Positions 33,621-46,050 of a DNA stretch of 64,000 nucleotides are shown piece by piece; position 1 is the stretch's first letter; every line of letters starts with the position of its first letter. The DNA lies in assembly GCA_026826555.1 (NCBI GenBank), contig JAKSZT010053887.1:62846167-62910166 (forward strand). Direction: 5' to 3'. A model generated the notes under the pieces. The model was not told the origin of the DNA. It worked only from the letters and a program-made list of their open reading frames with translations, and ran no database searches. A program made the translations under genes and the position numbers. The DNA is from Tolypeutes matacus (taxonomy: Eukaryota > Chordata > Mammalia > Cingulata > Chlamyphoridae).

Positions 33621-34384
33621 TCACTTCTCCAAGAATGAGAAGTCTGGCTCACATTATCCTCAATATATTTACTTAAATGCCCATATCCTCTCTAAGTAAC
33701 ACTTCTCCCAGTCTTGAGAACCCTATTAATCACCTGCTTATACCTGTTCATCTCCTTGGCCCCAAACACCTCTTTGGTCCTGGTGCCACAGAACTTGCTG
33801 GCCCAAAAATGCCTCAAGAAATAGGAAGAAAAGGGAACAATAAATATCTGTAAAGATAGAAAGGAAAGAAAGGAAAAGGAAGGGAAGGGAAGGGAAGGGA
33901 AAGGATGGGGAAAAAGGAGATCCCATGTGGCTTTTGGTAAAAATCTACAGTCCTGTATCCTCTTCCCACCCATATTTCCTCTATAGACAAATGTTTTTAG
34001 TCATTTTAGCTGTTTCTTCTGGGATTCATCTTCATGCTAATACTCTTTTTCCTTGATTAAAAAAATAAATTTAGATATTAATTGCTGGTAGATTGGTATT
34101 TCACTCTTTTTACTATTGGGCTGCCCATAGTTTCTCTCCCCGATTCTCACAACATTGTTAAGTCACTCTGTTTTCATTACATCAATAAATCTTGTTTAAA
34201 ATATTATGAAAACTTAGCTGAGTCACATTTACATTTCTTTCCTGGTGAACATTTAGTTTTCCTTGGAAAATAATTACCTTTTGTTTGTTTGTTTATTTTG
34301 TCTTCCTATATACCTATAAGTAAATTCAACACCAAACTCTTACTGAATCATGAATTTTATATCAATGTTTTCTGCCACACTGAG
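33621..34384. other. Unique-looking DNA with a GGAAA/GGGAA tract
   Basis: No gene or family recognised. 33855-33905 is a purine microsatellite (gaaaggaaagaaaggaaaag then aagggaagggaag). Confidence 0.6.
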
Positions 34385-35535
34385 TGTGGCAGTGTATTAG
34401 TCAGCCAAAGGGGTGCTAATGTGAAATACCAAAAATGGGTTGGTCTTTATAAAGGGTATTTATTTGGGGTAGAAGTCCACAGATACCAGGCCATAAAGCG
34501 TTAAGTTTCTTCTCTCACCACAGTCCATTGCCACGTGTTAGAGCAAGTCAGCTACTGGCGTTTGCCAGGGTTCAGGTTTCTGGGGTTCCTCTCTTCCCGG
34601 GGCTGCATTTCTCTCCGGGCTTAACTCCTGTTTCCTCCACAAGATCAGCTGAGGACGATCAGGTGAACGGCTTGCTTCTCTTCTCCTAGAGCCTTCTTTC
34701 CAACATCAAAACTGCTCCTCAAAAGACTGCTTTCTCTGTTCTTCGCTTTGCTTTTTTTTATTCAATTCCCTACCCACCAAGGGGCAGGGCTCAACGCCCT
34801 AATCATAGCCTAATCATGCCCAGATTAACAGACCAGTTTACAAGCATGATCCAATTATATTTTTGGAATTCATAATTACATCAAATTGGCCAATGGTTAC
34901 AGGCAGTTTGATATTATTTAAGAATTCCAAAAAGAGATATTATGTTTGTAAACTGGTCTGTTTCTCTGGGCATGATACCCTTTGATTTAAATCTAAAGGC
35001 TTTACATTTACTTGATTAAATCAAGATTAGGGCTTTGATTTGACCATGTCATTAGGGCATGCGGGGTTGAGTCCCTACCCCCCTTGGTGGGTCAATAAAA
35101 TAGACTCATACATAGAAGTAGATACACAGAGGAAGAAAGACAGTTCCATAGACATGACAGAGACCCTGGGAAGAGAGAGGAGCCATTCGCTTGTAGTTTG
35201 CAGCTGACCTTGTAAAGAGAATAGAGTAACTGAGCCCAGAAAAAAATGAGCCCTGGGAAGATAAACGATCCCTATGCCAGCCTACAGCTGAGATCTGAAG
35301 AAGCTGGACCCATGGAGCCTTAAGAGGGAAGAGGAAGGCTGAACCCTTGCAGACGTCACTCACTATCTTGCTTCAACATGTGGCAACAGACTTTCGGGAG
35401 GAAGTACCTATTATGGTGCCTTGAGTTGGACTCTTTAGGACCTTGTAACTGTAAGCTTTTACCCCAAATAAAAATAAATAAAAGCCAGGAGATTTCTGAT
35501 ACTCTGCATCAGCACCCATTTGGCTGATTAATATA
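34385..35535 (+). mobile_element. MaLR-like solo LTR, copy G, split by copy F
   Basis: Copy G begins tgtggcag at 34385-34392. It is then interrupted by copy F (34393-34901) and resumes ggcagtttgatattattt at 34902, running to 35535 (…tggctgattaatata). The target ggcag is duplicated by F. Flanks of G itself are ctgag and ttggg (3 of 5, both differences transitions). Polyadenylation signal aataaaaataaataaaagcc near 35466. Real length without F is about 642 bp. Confidence 0.88.
34393..34901 (-). mobile_element. MaLR-like solo LTR, copy F, nested in copy G
   Basis: The plus strand starts tgtattagtcagccaaagg and ends ggccaatggttaca. Perfect TSD ggcag at 34388-34392 and 34902-34906. It is inserted in opposite orientation eight bases into copy G, so F is younger than G. 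At 509 bp it lacks part of the middle. Confidence 0.92.
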
Positions 35536-36079
35536 TTGGGTAAACCAATAGTTGATCTTTTTTTCTTTTTGGCATCCCTCCAGCAGTCATTGCCTCCCTA
35601 TTCCGATATGTACTAGTTTCTTTTGAGGCCTTATACACCGTTGTTCCTTGGGGATCAGTCCTAACCTTCGAACTAGACAGCCAGGATCCCTGCTCTACAC
35701 TTTAGAGACACTCCTTCTGGCCCTCCTCTAGTTAGGCCTCCCCAACATAGAGAAGAATGTGTGGATCCAACGAGGGGAACAATCCCACTTAGCCCGTGTA
35801 TCTATTCTTGGCCATACTCCAGATATATAGGACCCTGAATTCACTCCTAAAGCGGTCCCAAGTTGGCTTCTGTGCCCTGAGCACTCTTCCCCAATCCATA
35901 TTTGTGAAGATACACTTTTGCCATTCTTGCATCCCCACCTTAAGATAACCAAGGGACAGTTGTTTGCTGTGGCAGGGTCAGGGGAGAGAAAGCAGGTGAA
36001 GCTTAGACATGTGAGATGGGATGCTAGTGGGGGTGGACCTGTTTGGGACTTTCATTCTCCATTTCCTGGGAATTCCTTT
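35536..36079. other. No recognised feature
   Basis: Higher-GC unique-looking DNA (gttccttggggatcagtcct…). Frames here (35728-35952 minus, 35918-36217 plus) have no recognisable domain. Confidence 0.45.
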
Positions 36080-36525
36080 GACTGCTCTTTAATGTTTGAT
36101 TCTGTTTCTTCTTACTATGTATATGGGATATTTCTGTTTGCTCCTCCAGATCCATTCTCTAGCCTTCTCCACCCACCTCTGGGCCCCAGGATACTGATCT
36201 TTGTGGTTTCTGGTTGAGTTCTGCCAATGAGGGCACTGGCAGGAGCCCAGAGCATGGAGGAGAGTTAGGTTGAGACATTTAGTCTCCCAGCTAGCACCCT
36301 GAGAGGTGGCTGCGGGTTGGCTGTGTTCTCTACCAAAGACCACAACTCCTGCCAGACAGCAGACTAACTGCTCCCTCTCTTATATCCTTTCGACTGGGAC
36401 TTTGACAGCTCCCCACTGTTGCTAGTCTGAGGATACACCACCATCCCTTTACAAACTCACCTCAATTATCCGGTTTGAGTAAACCATCTCTTTCAAGACA
36501 GGATCTTGACTAATATACCATACCT
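36080..36525 (+). mobile_element. Old interspersed repeat, family uncertain
   Basis: tgctcctccagatccattct, ttctccacccacctctgggc, gccaatgagggcactggcag, ctccccactgttgctag and a terminal ccggtttgagtaaaccatct match a widely dispersed eutherian repeat I recognise but cannot name safely. Confidence 0.5.
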
Positions 36526-36592
36526 TCCTTTTTTTTCTTGATTTATACCTTCATTTTGGTGGAGCACATCATCAGATTCTCAATAGCTTTCT
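36526..36592 (-). mobile_element. L1ME-like 3' UTR, antisense, left of the composite element
   Basis: tttggtggagcacatcatca then ttctcaatagctttct. The sentence is completed at 37517 (tcaatagctttctgagaaat), showing where the composite inserted. Confidence 0.7.
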
Positions 36593-36842
36593 TTTTTTTT
36601 TTTTTAAACAATTTATTGGAATATAGCATTCATATATGAACATACATAAACTATAAGTGTTCAGTAAACATCATGAACTTACAAAACAAACATGCATGAC
36701 ATCATACAGGGCTCCCACACATCACCCCCCCAAAAAAAAACACCCTGCATTATTGTGAAACATTTATTAACAAATAATGAAAGAGCATCGTCAAAGTATT
36801 ACTAATAACTATAGTCCGTATCTTCCACTCCTATACATTTTT

Positions 36843-37299
36843 TTAAGGATTTATTTATTTATTTACTTTTATCCATTTTTAACGCCCCCCCCCGCTCCAT
36901 TTTTGTTGTTTCTGTGTCCACTCGCTGGGCGACTCTGTGTCCATTTCCTGCCCTCTCTTCTCATCCGTCTCCTCCTGTCATCACTGGGATTTGATCCTTA
37001 GAACCTCCAATGTGGGAGAGAGGCATGAGGCGTCCTACCGCCTGCATCACCTTAGTTCCCAGTTTTTTGGCGTAGCATCTAGTCTTGGCTCTCCCTTGTG
37101 TCACTCTCCTGCTACGTCATCATTTTGCTGCTCTGCTCGCAGGGCCTGGCGGCGCACCTGGGGGCAGGGCCTGGTGGCCCACGCACCTTCTATATTTGTC
37201 TTTTTTTTTTTTTTTTTTTACCGGGAGGTCCCGGGGGTTGAACTCACGTCCCTCCATATGGGAGACAGATGCCCAACCATTTGAGCCATATCTGTCCCC
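36843..37299 (-). mobile_element. Dimeric DAS-type SINE module within composite copy 1
   Basis: Antisense: gtccctccatatgggagaca and gaggtcccgggggttgaact (first tRNA-like head), a T-rich linker, then actgggatttgatccttaga and atgtgggagagaggcatg (second head), then the body and ttatttatttatttac. Same architecture as the free SINE at 10995-11426, but it has no TSD of its own that I can see. Confidence 0.85.
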
Positions 37300-37516
37300 C
37301 TATTATATCTCTTAAGGTTGACCAAAGATACCTAGAGTTACATTCATTTCCCATACAGGATGGTCACACAAAATATTAGGCTTAGTTTATCACCAGCATT
37401 CCAAAAACCAGACCTAGGGAGAAAAACTAGGTCTGAGGACATGCATGGTTTCTAATATAGCGAATGTTTAGCCTACCCTGATTATCACAAAATCAGGACA
37501 GTGAGAATATTTGCAT
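37300..37516 (-). other. Unassigned 5' module of composite copy 1
   Basis: 217 bp with no match to any element I know. It contains two conserved short inverted repeats: agacctag … ctaggtct (9-base loop, 37412-37436 region) and ctgatt … aatcag (37478-37496 region). It probably carries the promoter, since transcription must begin upstream of the SINE's internal pol III boxes. That role is inference. Confidence 0.6.
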
Positions 37517-38950
37517 TCAATAGCTTTCTGAGAAATGGTACATAGACAGTAAAATTTTGATACTTTAAAGTCTGAAAGTATCTTTCTTTTACTCTCATAC
37601 TTAAATTTGACTGGGCATAGAATTCTAAGTTGAATATATTTTTTCTCTTGAAATTTTGAAAGTATATTTCCCATTTTTCTTCTAACTTCTTATGTTGTTA
37701 ATGAAAAGGCCAATGTAATTTTGATTTGTAATTTATTTTATAAATTAACTTAATGATTTTTTTTCCTCTCTGGAACTTTAATGATTATCTTTTTATTCCT
37801 GGTGTTCCAGAATTTCATATGTCTATGCTTTGTGTATATCTTTTTCCCTTTACTGTGCTCAGTACTCAAGAGACCCATTTCATCTGGGAAATCTATGCTT
37901 TGGTTATGGAAAATGTTTTTGTTTGCATTACTTTTTATGCTTTCTATTTCTGAATACTTTTATTTTGGATGTTGGACTTGTACCAGTACCCTAATTTTAA
38001 TTTTTCTTTCATAATTTTTCTCTTTTTTTCATTTATATTTATATCCTGTGAGATTTCCTCAACTTTATTTCCCAGAACTTGTATTGAAATTCTTATTTCT
38101 GCTATATATATTTTTTTATTTTCCAAAAATCTTCTGTTAGTCATTCAATCTCTTTTTAATAGCTCCCTGCTCTTGTTCCACAAACACTGTATCTCATTTG
38201 ATCTCTCTGGGAAACTAATTAAGGTTTTTTTGTTCTTTTACACCCTCTTCTGCTCCCTGAATTGTTTCTTTTCTAGGGTTTCATTGTTTCTTTTTGCTTC
38301 TTTATTTTCACGAAAGGCCCAAATGCCTGATGATTCTTTACTGTCTGTTCATATTTACTAATTAATCAAAAGTTCTGCATGTGAGGGTGGTGCTTACTAA
38401 AAAGCTTACTATAAGGTGATCTTTAGGGGCTATCCAAATGTTAGTATCTATAGAAATTTTTGATCCTTGGGTTGTTCTGTTCCCTCAGAAGGCAATCTTC
38501 CTTGCTTTTCCTTGGGAATGAGGCTCACTTCCAAGTAGATGAAAGGAATTAGGAGGTCTCTCTGTTTTTCACTAAATACCCATTTTTAGTATGGTGCTTT
38601 CATATATCATATTGTACCTCGGCTGTATCTGGTGTGTCTTATTCCTGCAAAACTCAACATCAAATTGTCTGTCAAAGAAAGGGGGGAATATTTGCCTTGT
38701 TGCACTGGGTGAGAGGAGCTATCCAAGTCTAAGTGCCATGCATAATTTCAACAAATCCTCATGTTTTTAACCCCACTTGCATTCTTCACATCTAAGCTAA
38801 CTGATAACTCCACTTTGTGCTTTTTCTGGGGTTTTTGCACCTCGAATTTAATTGTCTTGTTTCTGGAAAAAATTGTTGCCATTTTTTTTTCCTATCTTTG
38901 TTTCCTGTCCTGCTCCAATTTTCTTGGAAATGCATGCTTTTAAAAATTTC
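37517..38950 (-). mobile_element. L1ME-like 3' UTR, antisense, right of the composite element
   Basis: ttctgagaaatggtacatag, aaatttgactgggcatagaa, ttcctggtgttccagaattt and attcttatttctgctatata follow the long 3' UTR of L1ME-class elements in reverse. Confidence falls after about 38400. The 130-residue plus frame 37969-38361 is a by-product of T-rich decay. Confidence 0.62.
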
Positions 38951-39809
38951 TAATTATTGTATTTGAAAATTTCTAATTGTCATTTTAATGGAGTTTTAGA
39001 AGACACACACAAACACACACACACACACACATGGATGTAGTCAATTCCTCATGTTTAATCAGAAGTCCCCTTTCTCTAGATACATGTTTTTGGCTCTAAA
39101 CTTATGCAAGTTTATATTAATAGATCCATATTTAAATAATTAAGAGGATGGAGTTTGTATAGGTTGTGACTTTTTATTATATTTTTCCTGGGTCATGATA
39201 AGACAGATAGGTGGATGATAATATTTGTGATATTCATTTTCAACAATTGTCTTAGATCAGCTCCAGAGCAAATATCCCACAAAAAGAGAATATTATAGTG
39301 TAATTTGAAGACAGAGAAAAACTATTGGTTTCAGAAATTATATCATCATATAAATAAAAATGTTAACAATGACAAGTAATATCATAACATATAAAAATTA
39401 TAACAATATTAGTAATACACAAAATATATACTATGAATTTCCATATATAAAATACCCAGTATAATTCTAGCATATCCTCAAAGACACCTAGGATACATAA
39501 AAGTAAGGGCAAAGGAACTAGAATCCTGGACTGTGGTCACAATATACCTTCTAGTCCTAAGATTCTAAGAATCTCTGACTTAGTATTGATATCCTAAATA
39601 ATATCCAAATGTATTTATATACTTCCATCTATGCCAGGTTAACTCCCAGGAATAGTGTGCACATGTGAGAACTTCAGTCTATGAGTTATCCCCCAGGAAA
39701 AAACCTCAGTAATTAAGAAAGAAATGAAGGAAGGTGCCTGATTTATAAGCCTTCACTAATGTCTTCTTCTTTCATATCTGTTTTGTTTGCTCTTTTGTTT
39801 GCATGTGAC
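38951..39809. other. Unique-looking AT-rich DNA with a (CA)n run
   Basis: 39004-39030 is a CA microsatellite. Otherwise nothing recognised before the TSD of the full-length L1. Confidence 0.6.
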
Positions 39810-40874
39810 AAAAACCTAGTTAAGGGGAACTTCTGGAGAAAAAGCAGAGTGGGGAGCTCTAGGACTCAGTCCCTACGAAACAACGATTTAACAGACAGGA
39901 AGTGTCTGAAACAACTATTTTGAAACTCCAGCAGCCAGAAGAACATTGTACAGCATCCAGAAAAGAGCAGGAGGAAGGGGCTGATAAATTAAAGTAAAGA
40001 ACTGTAAATTGCTTTCTCCATGGCTGCTACCATCGCCCACCCCATTCTCTCCTGGCAGGCTGCTGTGGGGTTCACTCCCAGGCTAACTGCTGGTGATAGA
40101 AGGGGACCAAAAATACTCTTCCTCAAGAACAGGGATAGGTAAGGTCAATTATCGATCACAGCTTTTGATTAGTGAATTCAGATTGCTAGGTCCCAGTTCT
40201 GAGAGCAAGTATTGTTTCAATCTGCCTCAGACAAAGGCTGCAGCAGGCATTGCTTCAAACTTCCCTGGACAGGGCCAGAAGCAGTGGAGATTTAAAGGCA
40301 AAGCACTTCCTCAGGGCTGCAGGGGACAGTTAGATGAAGGACTAGATTTGCTGGGCAGGCCAGGAAGCTCAGCCTTGGGGAGCTGTCAGAGATGATTTTA
40401 CTGCTCCTCCTGATCTCCTCCACAGGGCTACTGGGAGCTGCTATGCACCCTCTTCATGGATCCCTGGTCCTATTTTGGCTGGGAAAGACTGTTGAGTAAA
40501 TTCTCACACCCTCCTTCCAGAATCTGTCCACTAGACAAAAACAGCTTGAGAAAATGAAAGGAGTATAAAAAAATCTATTGAGGTGGATAGTCTGGGAAAA
40601 ATGTGTGCCAACTTCAAATACCCAGGAGTGAGAGGTTGTCACCTGGAAAATAGAGGGGACAACCAAACTCCTAAACAAGGAAATTCTAAGCAAGCGAAAG
40701 CCCAGGACAAGACAGAGGCCAGAAAGACAGGAAAAAACACTGCACACTGCATTTGCCTTGGGCAGACCCTTCCCAATAGGAGAAATAAAGCTCAAGAAAA
40801 TCTCTTTTTTATCACCAGCTGGTTATAAAACCAATAAACAGACACCCCAAGGAGTAAATCCCAGAGATAACATT

Positions 40875-41870
40875 TTAAAATATTAAAATGTACAATGTGC
40901 AACAAAAAATACAAGACACGCAAAGAAACAGGAAATATTAGCCCATCCAAAGGAAAACAATAAAAATATAGAAAACACCAACAAAGAAGATGAAAATGTG
41001 AACATACCAAATAAAGTCTTTAAAAATATGATCTTAAAAATCCTCAAGGAGATGAGGAAAAACAGAGAAAGAATGAAAGTATAACAAGAAAACAATGAAT
41101 AAACTATGAGAGTCTAAATAAAGAGATAGAAATTTTAAAAAGGAACCAAGAAAAACCACTGGAGTTGAGGACCACAATAACTGAAATGAAAAAAGCCCAG
41201 GAGGGTTTTGAGAGCTAATTGGGGATGACAGAAGAAAGAATCAGTGAACTTAAAGACAAGATACTTGAAATGAGTCAGACTGAGAAGCAGAAAGAAAAAG
41301 AAATATTAAAATGAAAATAGCCTAATATAGCTATGGGACACCATAAAGCACATCAATATACACATTTTGGGAGTTCAAGAAGGGGAAGAAAGAGAGAAAG
41401 GGGCAGAAGGAATAGTCAAAGAAATAATGACAGAGAACTTCACAAACATAGCAAAAGATGTGAATATGGACATCTAAGAAGCTTAGAGAACACCAAAGAG
41501 TATAAACATGAAGAAAAATACACCATTATATATTGATTACACTGTCAAATACAAAGGAAAAGCAAAGAGTTCTGAAAGCTTCAAGAAAAAAGTAATGTGT
41601 TAGGTACAAGGGGGTCTCAATTAGACTGAGTGCCGATTTGTCACCAGAAACCATGGAGGCAAAAAGGCAATGGCTTGAAATACCTAAAGTGCTGAATGAA
41701 AACTACCTACCAACAATTTTATATCCAGCAAAACTCTCACTCAAAAATGAGGGAGAGATTAATACATCTCAGATTAAAAAAAGCTGAGGGAGATCATCAA
41801 CACTAGACTTGCCTTACAAGCAATGCTAAAGAAAGTTCTTCAAACTGAAATGGAAGGATATTAGACAGTG
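40875..41870 (+). pseudogene. L1 ORF1 remnant
   Basis: Nucleotide blocks typical of L1M/HAL1 ORF1 are in order: cacgcaaagaaacaggaaat, gaccacaataactgaaatga, agacaagatacttgaaatga, agaaaccatggaggcaaaaa and gcaaaactctcactcaaaaa. Stops occur throughout (for example at the aaaatgaaaatag junction near 41310). ORF1p would bind L1 RNA; this copy cannot encode it. Confidence 0.75.
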
Positions 41871-42364
41871 GTTCAAAGTAGCATAAAGAAATAAAGACCT
41901 GCAGTAAATGATAACCATTTGGGTAATTATAAATGCCAGTATTATTGTATTGTATTTTTTGGTATGTAACTCCATTTCTTATTCTTACAGGTGCTAAAAT
42001 CTAAATGCATAAAAAGTAATGATAAATCTGTTTTTCGACATACAATGTGCAAAGATATAAGTGGTAACAAGTACAAAAAAATGGTGGGGAGACAGAGGGG
42101 TATAAGAAAAGAATATGTGCATGCTAATGATGTTAAGTTGGTATCACACCAATTACAATTGTTAGATATTTATGATATTAGATTCTAACCCCATGGTCAA
42201 CAAAGGAAAACAGATGAAAAATATATCCAGATAGAAATGAGAAGGCACTCAATATATTACAACACAAGAAGGCAAATAAATATAAAAGTAGGCTTTAGAG
42301 GAAGTGAGAGACAAAAATGGTATAACTTACAAAGTCTAAATAGCAAACTGGCAGAAGAAAGTCC

Positions 42365-45300
42365 CGTATTATCAGTAATGACTTCAAATGTAAATGGGTT
42401 TAACTTCTCCAGTCAAAAGGCAGAGATTGACAGAATGGATAAAGATGCATGACCCAATTATATGCCTTCTACAAAAGACTTACCTTAAAGTCAAAGATAC
42501 AGGTAGGTTAAGGGTTAAAGGATGGAAATAAACATACCATGTAATTAGTAACAAAAAGAAAGCTGGGGTGGTTATACTAATATTGGATAAAATAGACTTT
42601 AACTAATAAACAGTTATGAGAGATAAAGATGGTCATTACATATACTGATAAAAGGGACAGTTCATCAGGAAGATATAACAATTATAAATATATATGCAAC
42701 CAACAGTAGAGCCCCAAAATATATAACTCAAATACTGAGAGATTTGAAGGGTGAAATTGATGGTTCTACATTAATAGTAGGAGACTTTAACACAGTACTC
42801 TCTATAGTGGATAGAACATCTAGTCAGAAGATCAATAAGGAAGTACAGGAGTTGAATGATATACTAAACCAACTAGACCTAAGAGACATATGTATAACAC
42901 AGCATCCAATAAAAACAGAATACACATTCACATGAGTGCACATGTATCATTTTCTAGGATAGACCATATGTTGGTTCACAAAACAAGTCTCAATAAATTC
43001 AAAAATATTGAAATCATACAATGTGTATTCTCTGACCACAATGGAATAAAACTAGAAATCAATAACAGAAGGAGAAATGGAAAATTCACAAAATATTGGA
43101 AATTAAACAACATACTCTTAAACAACCAATGGGTTAAACAGAAAATCAGAGGCAAAATTAGGAAATATCTTTAGGTAAATGAAAAAAGAATAAAGATTTC
43201 AAATCAGAGACCCTAATCTCAAAACTGTAAGAACAAGAAAAAGAAGAACAAACTAAACCCAAAGAGAGCAGAAGGAAGGAGATAGCAAAGATTAGATTGG
43301 AGATAAAATGAAATAAAAAACAATAGAATCAACAAACTCAAATGTTGATTCTTTGAAAAGAACAATAAAGTTCACAAACCTTTAGCTAGACTGACAAAAA
43401 AAGAGAAGATACAAACTGAAATCCAAACTGAAAAGGGGAACATTACTACTGACCAAGCCAAAATAAAAAAAACTATAATTGGATACCATAAACAATTGTA
43501 TGCCAATAAATTAGATAATCTAGATGAAATGGACGAATTCTTAGAAACACACAAACTACCTACATTGAATCAAGAAGAAATAGAGGATATCAACAAACCT
43601 ATTACCAGTAAAGAGATTAAATCAGCAATCAAAAACCTCCCAACAAATAAAAGCCCAGGACCAGATGGCTTCAGAGGGGAATTCTCCCAAACATTCCAAG
43701 AAGACTTAACACCAATTCTGCTCAAACTCTTCCAAAAAACTGAAGAGGATGGAACACTCCCTAGCTCATTCAAGGCCAGCATCACCCTCATATCAAAGCT
43801 GGATAAACATACTAAAAGAAAATGTAGATGCAAAAACCTCAACAAAATACTAGCAAACTGAATCCAACAGCATATTAAAAATTACACACCATGAGTGAGT
43901 GGGATTTATCCCTGGTACACAAGATTGGTACAATATACAAAAATCATTTAATTTAAAACACCACATTAACAGAATGAGTGGAAAAAAACGACATGGTAAT
44001 CTCAATCGATGCAGAAAAGGCATTTGAAAAAAATACAGCACGCTTTCTTGATAAAAACATTTAGAACAGCAGGAATAGAAGGAAACTTCCTCAACATGAT
44101 AAAGGGCATGTATGAAAATCCAACAGCTAACGTCCTGTTTAATGGTGAAAGATTGAAAGCTTTCCCTCTAAGATCAGGAACAGGACAAGGATGCCCACTG
44201 TCACCACTGTGATTCAACATTGTACTGGAAGTTCTTGCCAGAGCAATTAAGACAAGAGAAAAATAAAATGTATCCAAATTGAAAATGAAGAAGTAAAACT
44301 TTCCTTACTTGTAGATGACATGATCCTAGAAACAGAAAATCCTGAAAAATTCACAAGAAAGCCCCTAGAGCTAAAAAAATGAATTCAGCAAAGTCATGGG
44401 GTACAAGATCAACACCCCAAAATCAATAGTGTTTCTAAACACAAGCAATGAACAATTGGAAGAAGAAATCAAGAAAAAATTCCACTCACAATAGCAACTA
44501 AAAGAATCAAATATCAAGGAATAAATCTATTCAAGGATGTAAAGGACCTATACACAGAAAACTGTGAAACAATGCTAAAAGAAATTAAACATGACCTAAA
44601 TAAATGGATGTATATTCCTTGTTCATAAGATTGGAAGGCTAAATATCATTCAGATGTCAATACTACCCAAAGCAATTTATATATTCAATGCAATCCTAAT
44701 AAAATTTCCAACAACTTTCTTTTCAGAAATGGAAAAGTTAATCATCAAATTTATATGGAAGGGTAAGGGGTCCTGAATAGCTAAAGCCATCTTGAAAAAA
44801 GAAGGATGAATATGGAGGACTCATACTTCCTTATATTAAAACTTATTAAAAAGCCACAGCAATCAAAACAGCATGGTTCCTGGCACAAGGACAGACAAAT
44901 AGACCAAGGGAATTGAATTGAGAACTCAGAAATCACCCTCACATTTAGGGCAAACTGATTTTTGATAAGGGGGGCAAAGACCTCTTATTTGGGAAAAAGT
45001 TGTCTCTTCTATAAATAGTGCTGGGAAAACTGAATCTCCAATTACAAAAAAAATAAAAAAAGGAGGACCCTTACCTCACATCATATACAAAAATCAACTC
45101 AAAATGGATCAAAGACATAAATATAAGAGCAAGAATTATCAAACTCATAGAAGAAAACAAAGGAAAGTATCTTTAGGACCTTATGTTAGGCCATGGTTTC
45201 TTGGACTTTACACTCAAATCACAAGCAACAAGAGAAAAAATAGATAAATGGGAGCTCATCAAAATGAAGACTTTTGTTTCTCAATAAATTTTATCATGAA

Positions 45301-46050
45301 AGTAAAACGACAACCTACATAATAGGAAAATGTATTTGGAAACCATACACCCAATAAAGGATTAATATTCTTTAATATTTATATATTTACATATAAAGAA
45401 ATCCTTCAACTTCATAACAAAAAGACAAACAATCTCATTAAAAATGGACAAAAGAATTGATCAGCTATCTCCTCAAGGAAGTTATACAAATGGCAAGAAA
45501 GCACATGAAAAGACACTCTACAGCATTAGCTTTCATGGAATTGCAAATTAAAACCACAATGAGATACCATTTCACACTCATTAGAATGGCTGCTATCAAA
45601 AAGAAAATTATCAAGTTTTGGAGAGCTGCAGAGTAATAGGAACCCTCATTCATTACAGGTGGCAATGTAAAATGGTGCAGCTGCTGAGGAATATAGTTGA
45701 AGACAGTTGAGTGGATCCTCAGGAAGCTAAATGTAGAACTACCATATGACCCAGCAATCACTCTACTATGTATATAGCCCCCCAAATTGAAAACAGGGAC
45801 TTGAACAGATATTTGCACACCTATATTCATAGTGGCATTATTCACAATTGCCAAAAGATGAAGCAACCCAGGTGTCCATCAACCAATGAATGGATAAATA
45901 AAATGTGGTATATACACACATGGAACATTATTCAGCTTTAAAAAAGAATAAAGTCCTGATACATGTGACAACATGGTTAAACCTTGATGACATCACATTG
46001 AGTGACATAAACCTGACACAAAAGGACAAATATTGCATGATTCCACTGAC
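42365..46050 (+). pseudogene. L1 ORF2 remnant (endonuclease, RT, C-terminal domain)
   Basis: Endonuclease motifs: VMTSNVNGFN near 42375, VGDFNT near 42780, SDHNG near 43035. RT: KSPGPDGF near 43650, GQGCPLSPL near 44190, then VDDM at 44311 in place of F-A-D-D. A TGA follows GQGCPLSPL (ccactgtgattcaac), and further stops and frameshifts break the frame into pieces of at most about 120 codons. The C-terminal region is readable to about 46050. Non-functional. Confidence 0.85.

Larger units (their letters stand above)
36593..37516 (-). mobile_element. Composite SINE/L1-tail retrotransposon, copy 1
   Basis: 924 bp, read on the minus strand. The 5' module (37516-37300, 217 bp) is of unknown origin. 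It is followed by a dimeric DAS-type SINE (37299 to about 36843), then about 240 bp of L1 3' UTR tail and poly(A) (36842-36593). Perfect 13-bp TSD tcaatagctttct at 36580-36592 and 37517-37529. Starts ATGCAAATATTCTCACTG. See copy 2 for the same boundaries in a different locus. SINE and element share orientation. No coding frame. Mobilisation by L1 is inferred from the tail and TSD. Confidence 0.88.

Noticed and set aside
36593..37516. Chance insertion of a SINE into an L1 3' UTR at this locus
   Set aside because: The same junctions occur at 57930-58825 with different TSDs, so the junction existed before both insertions.
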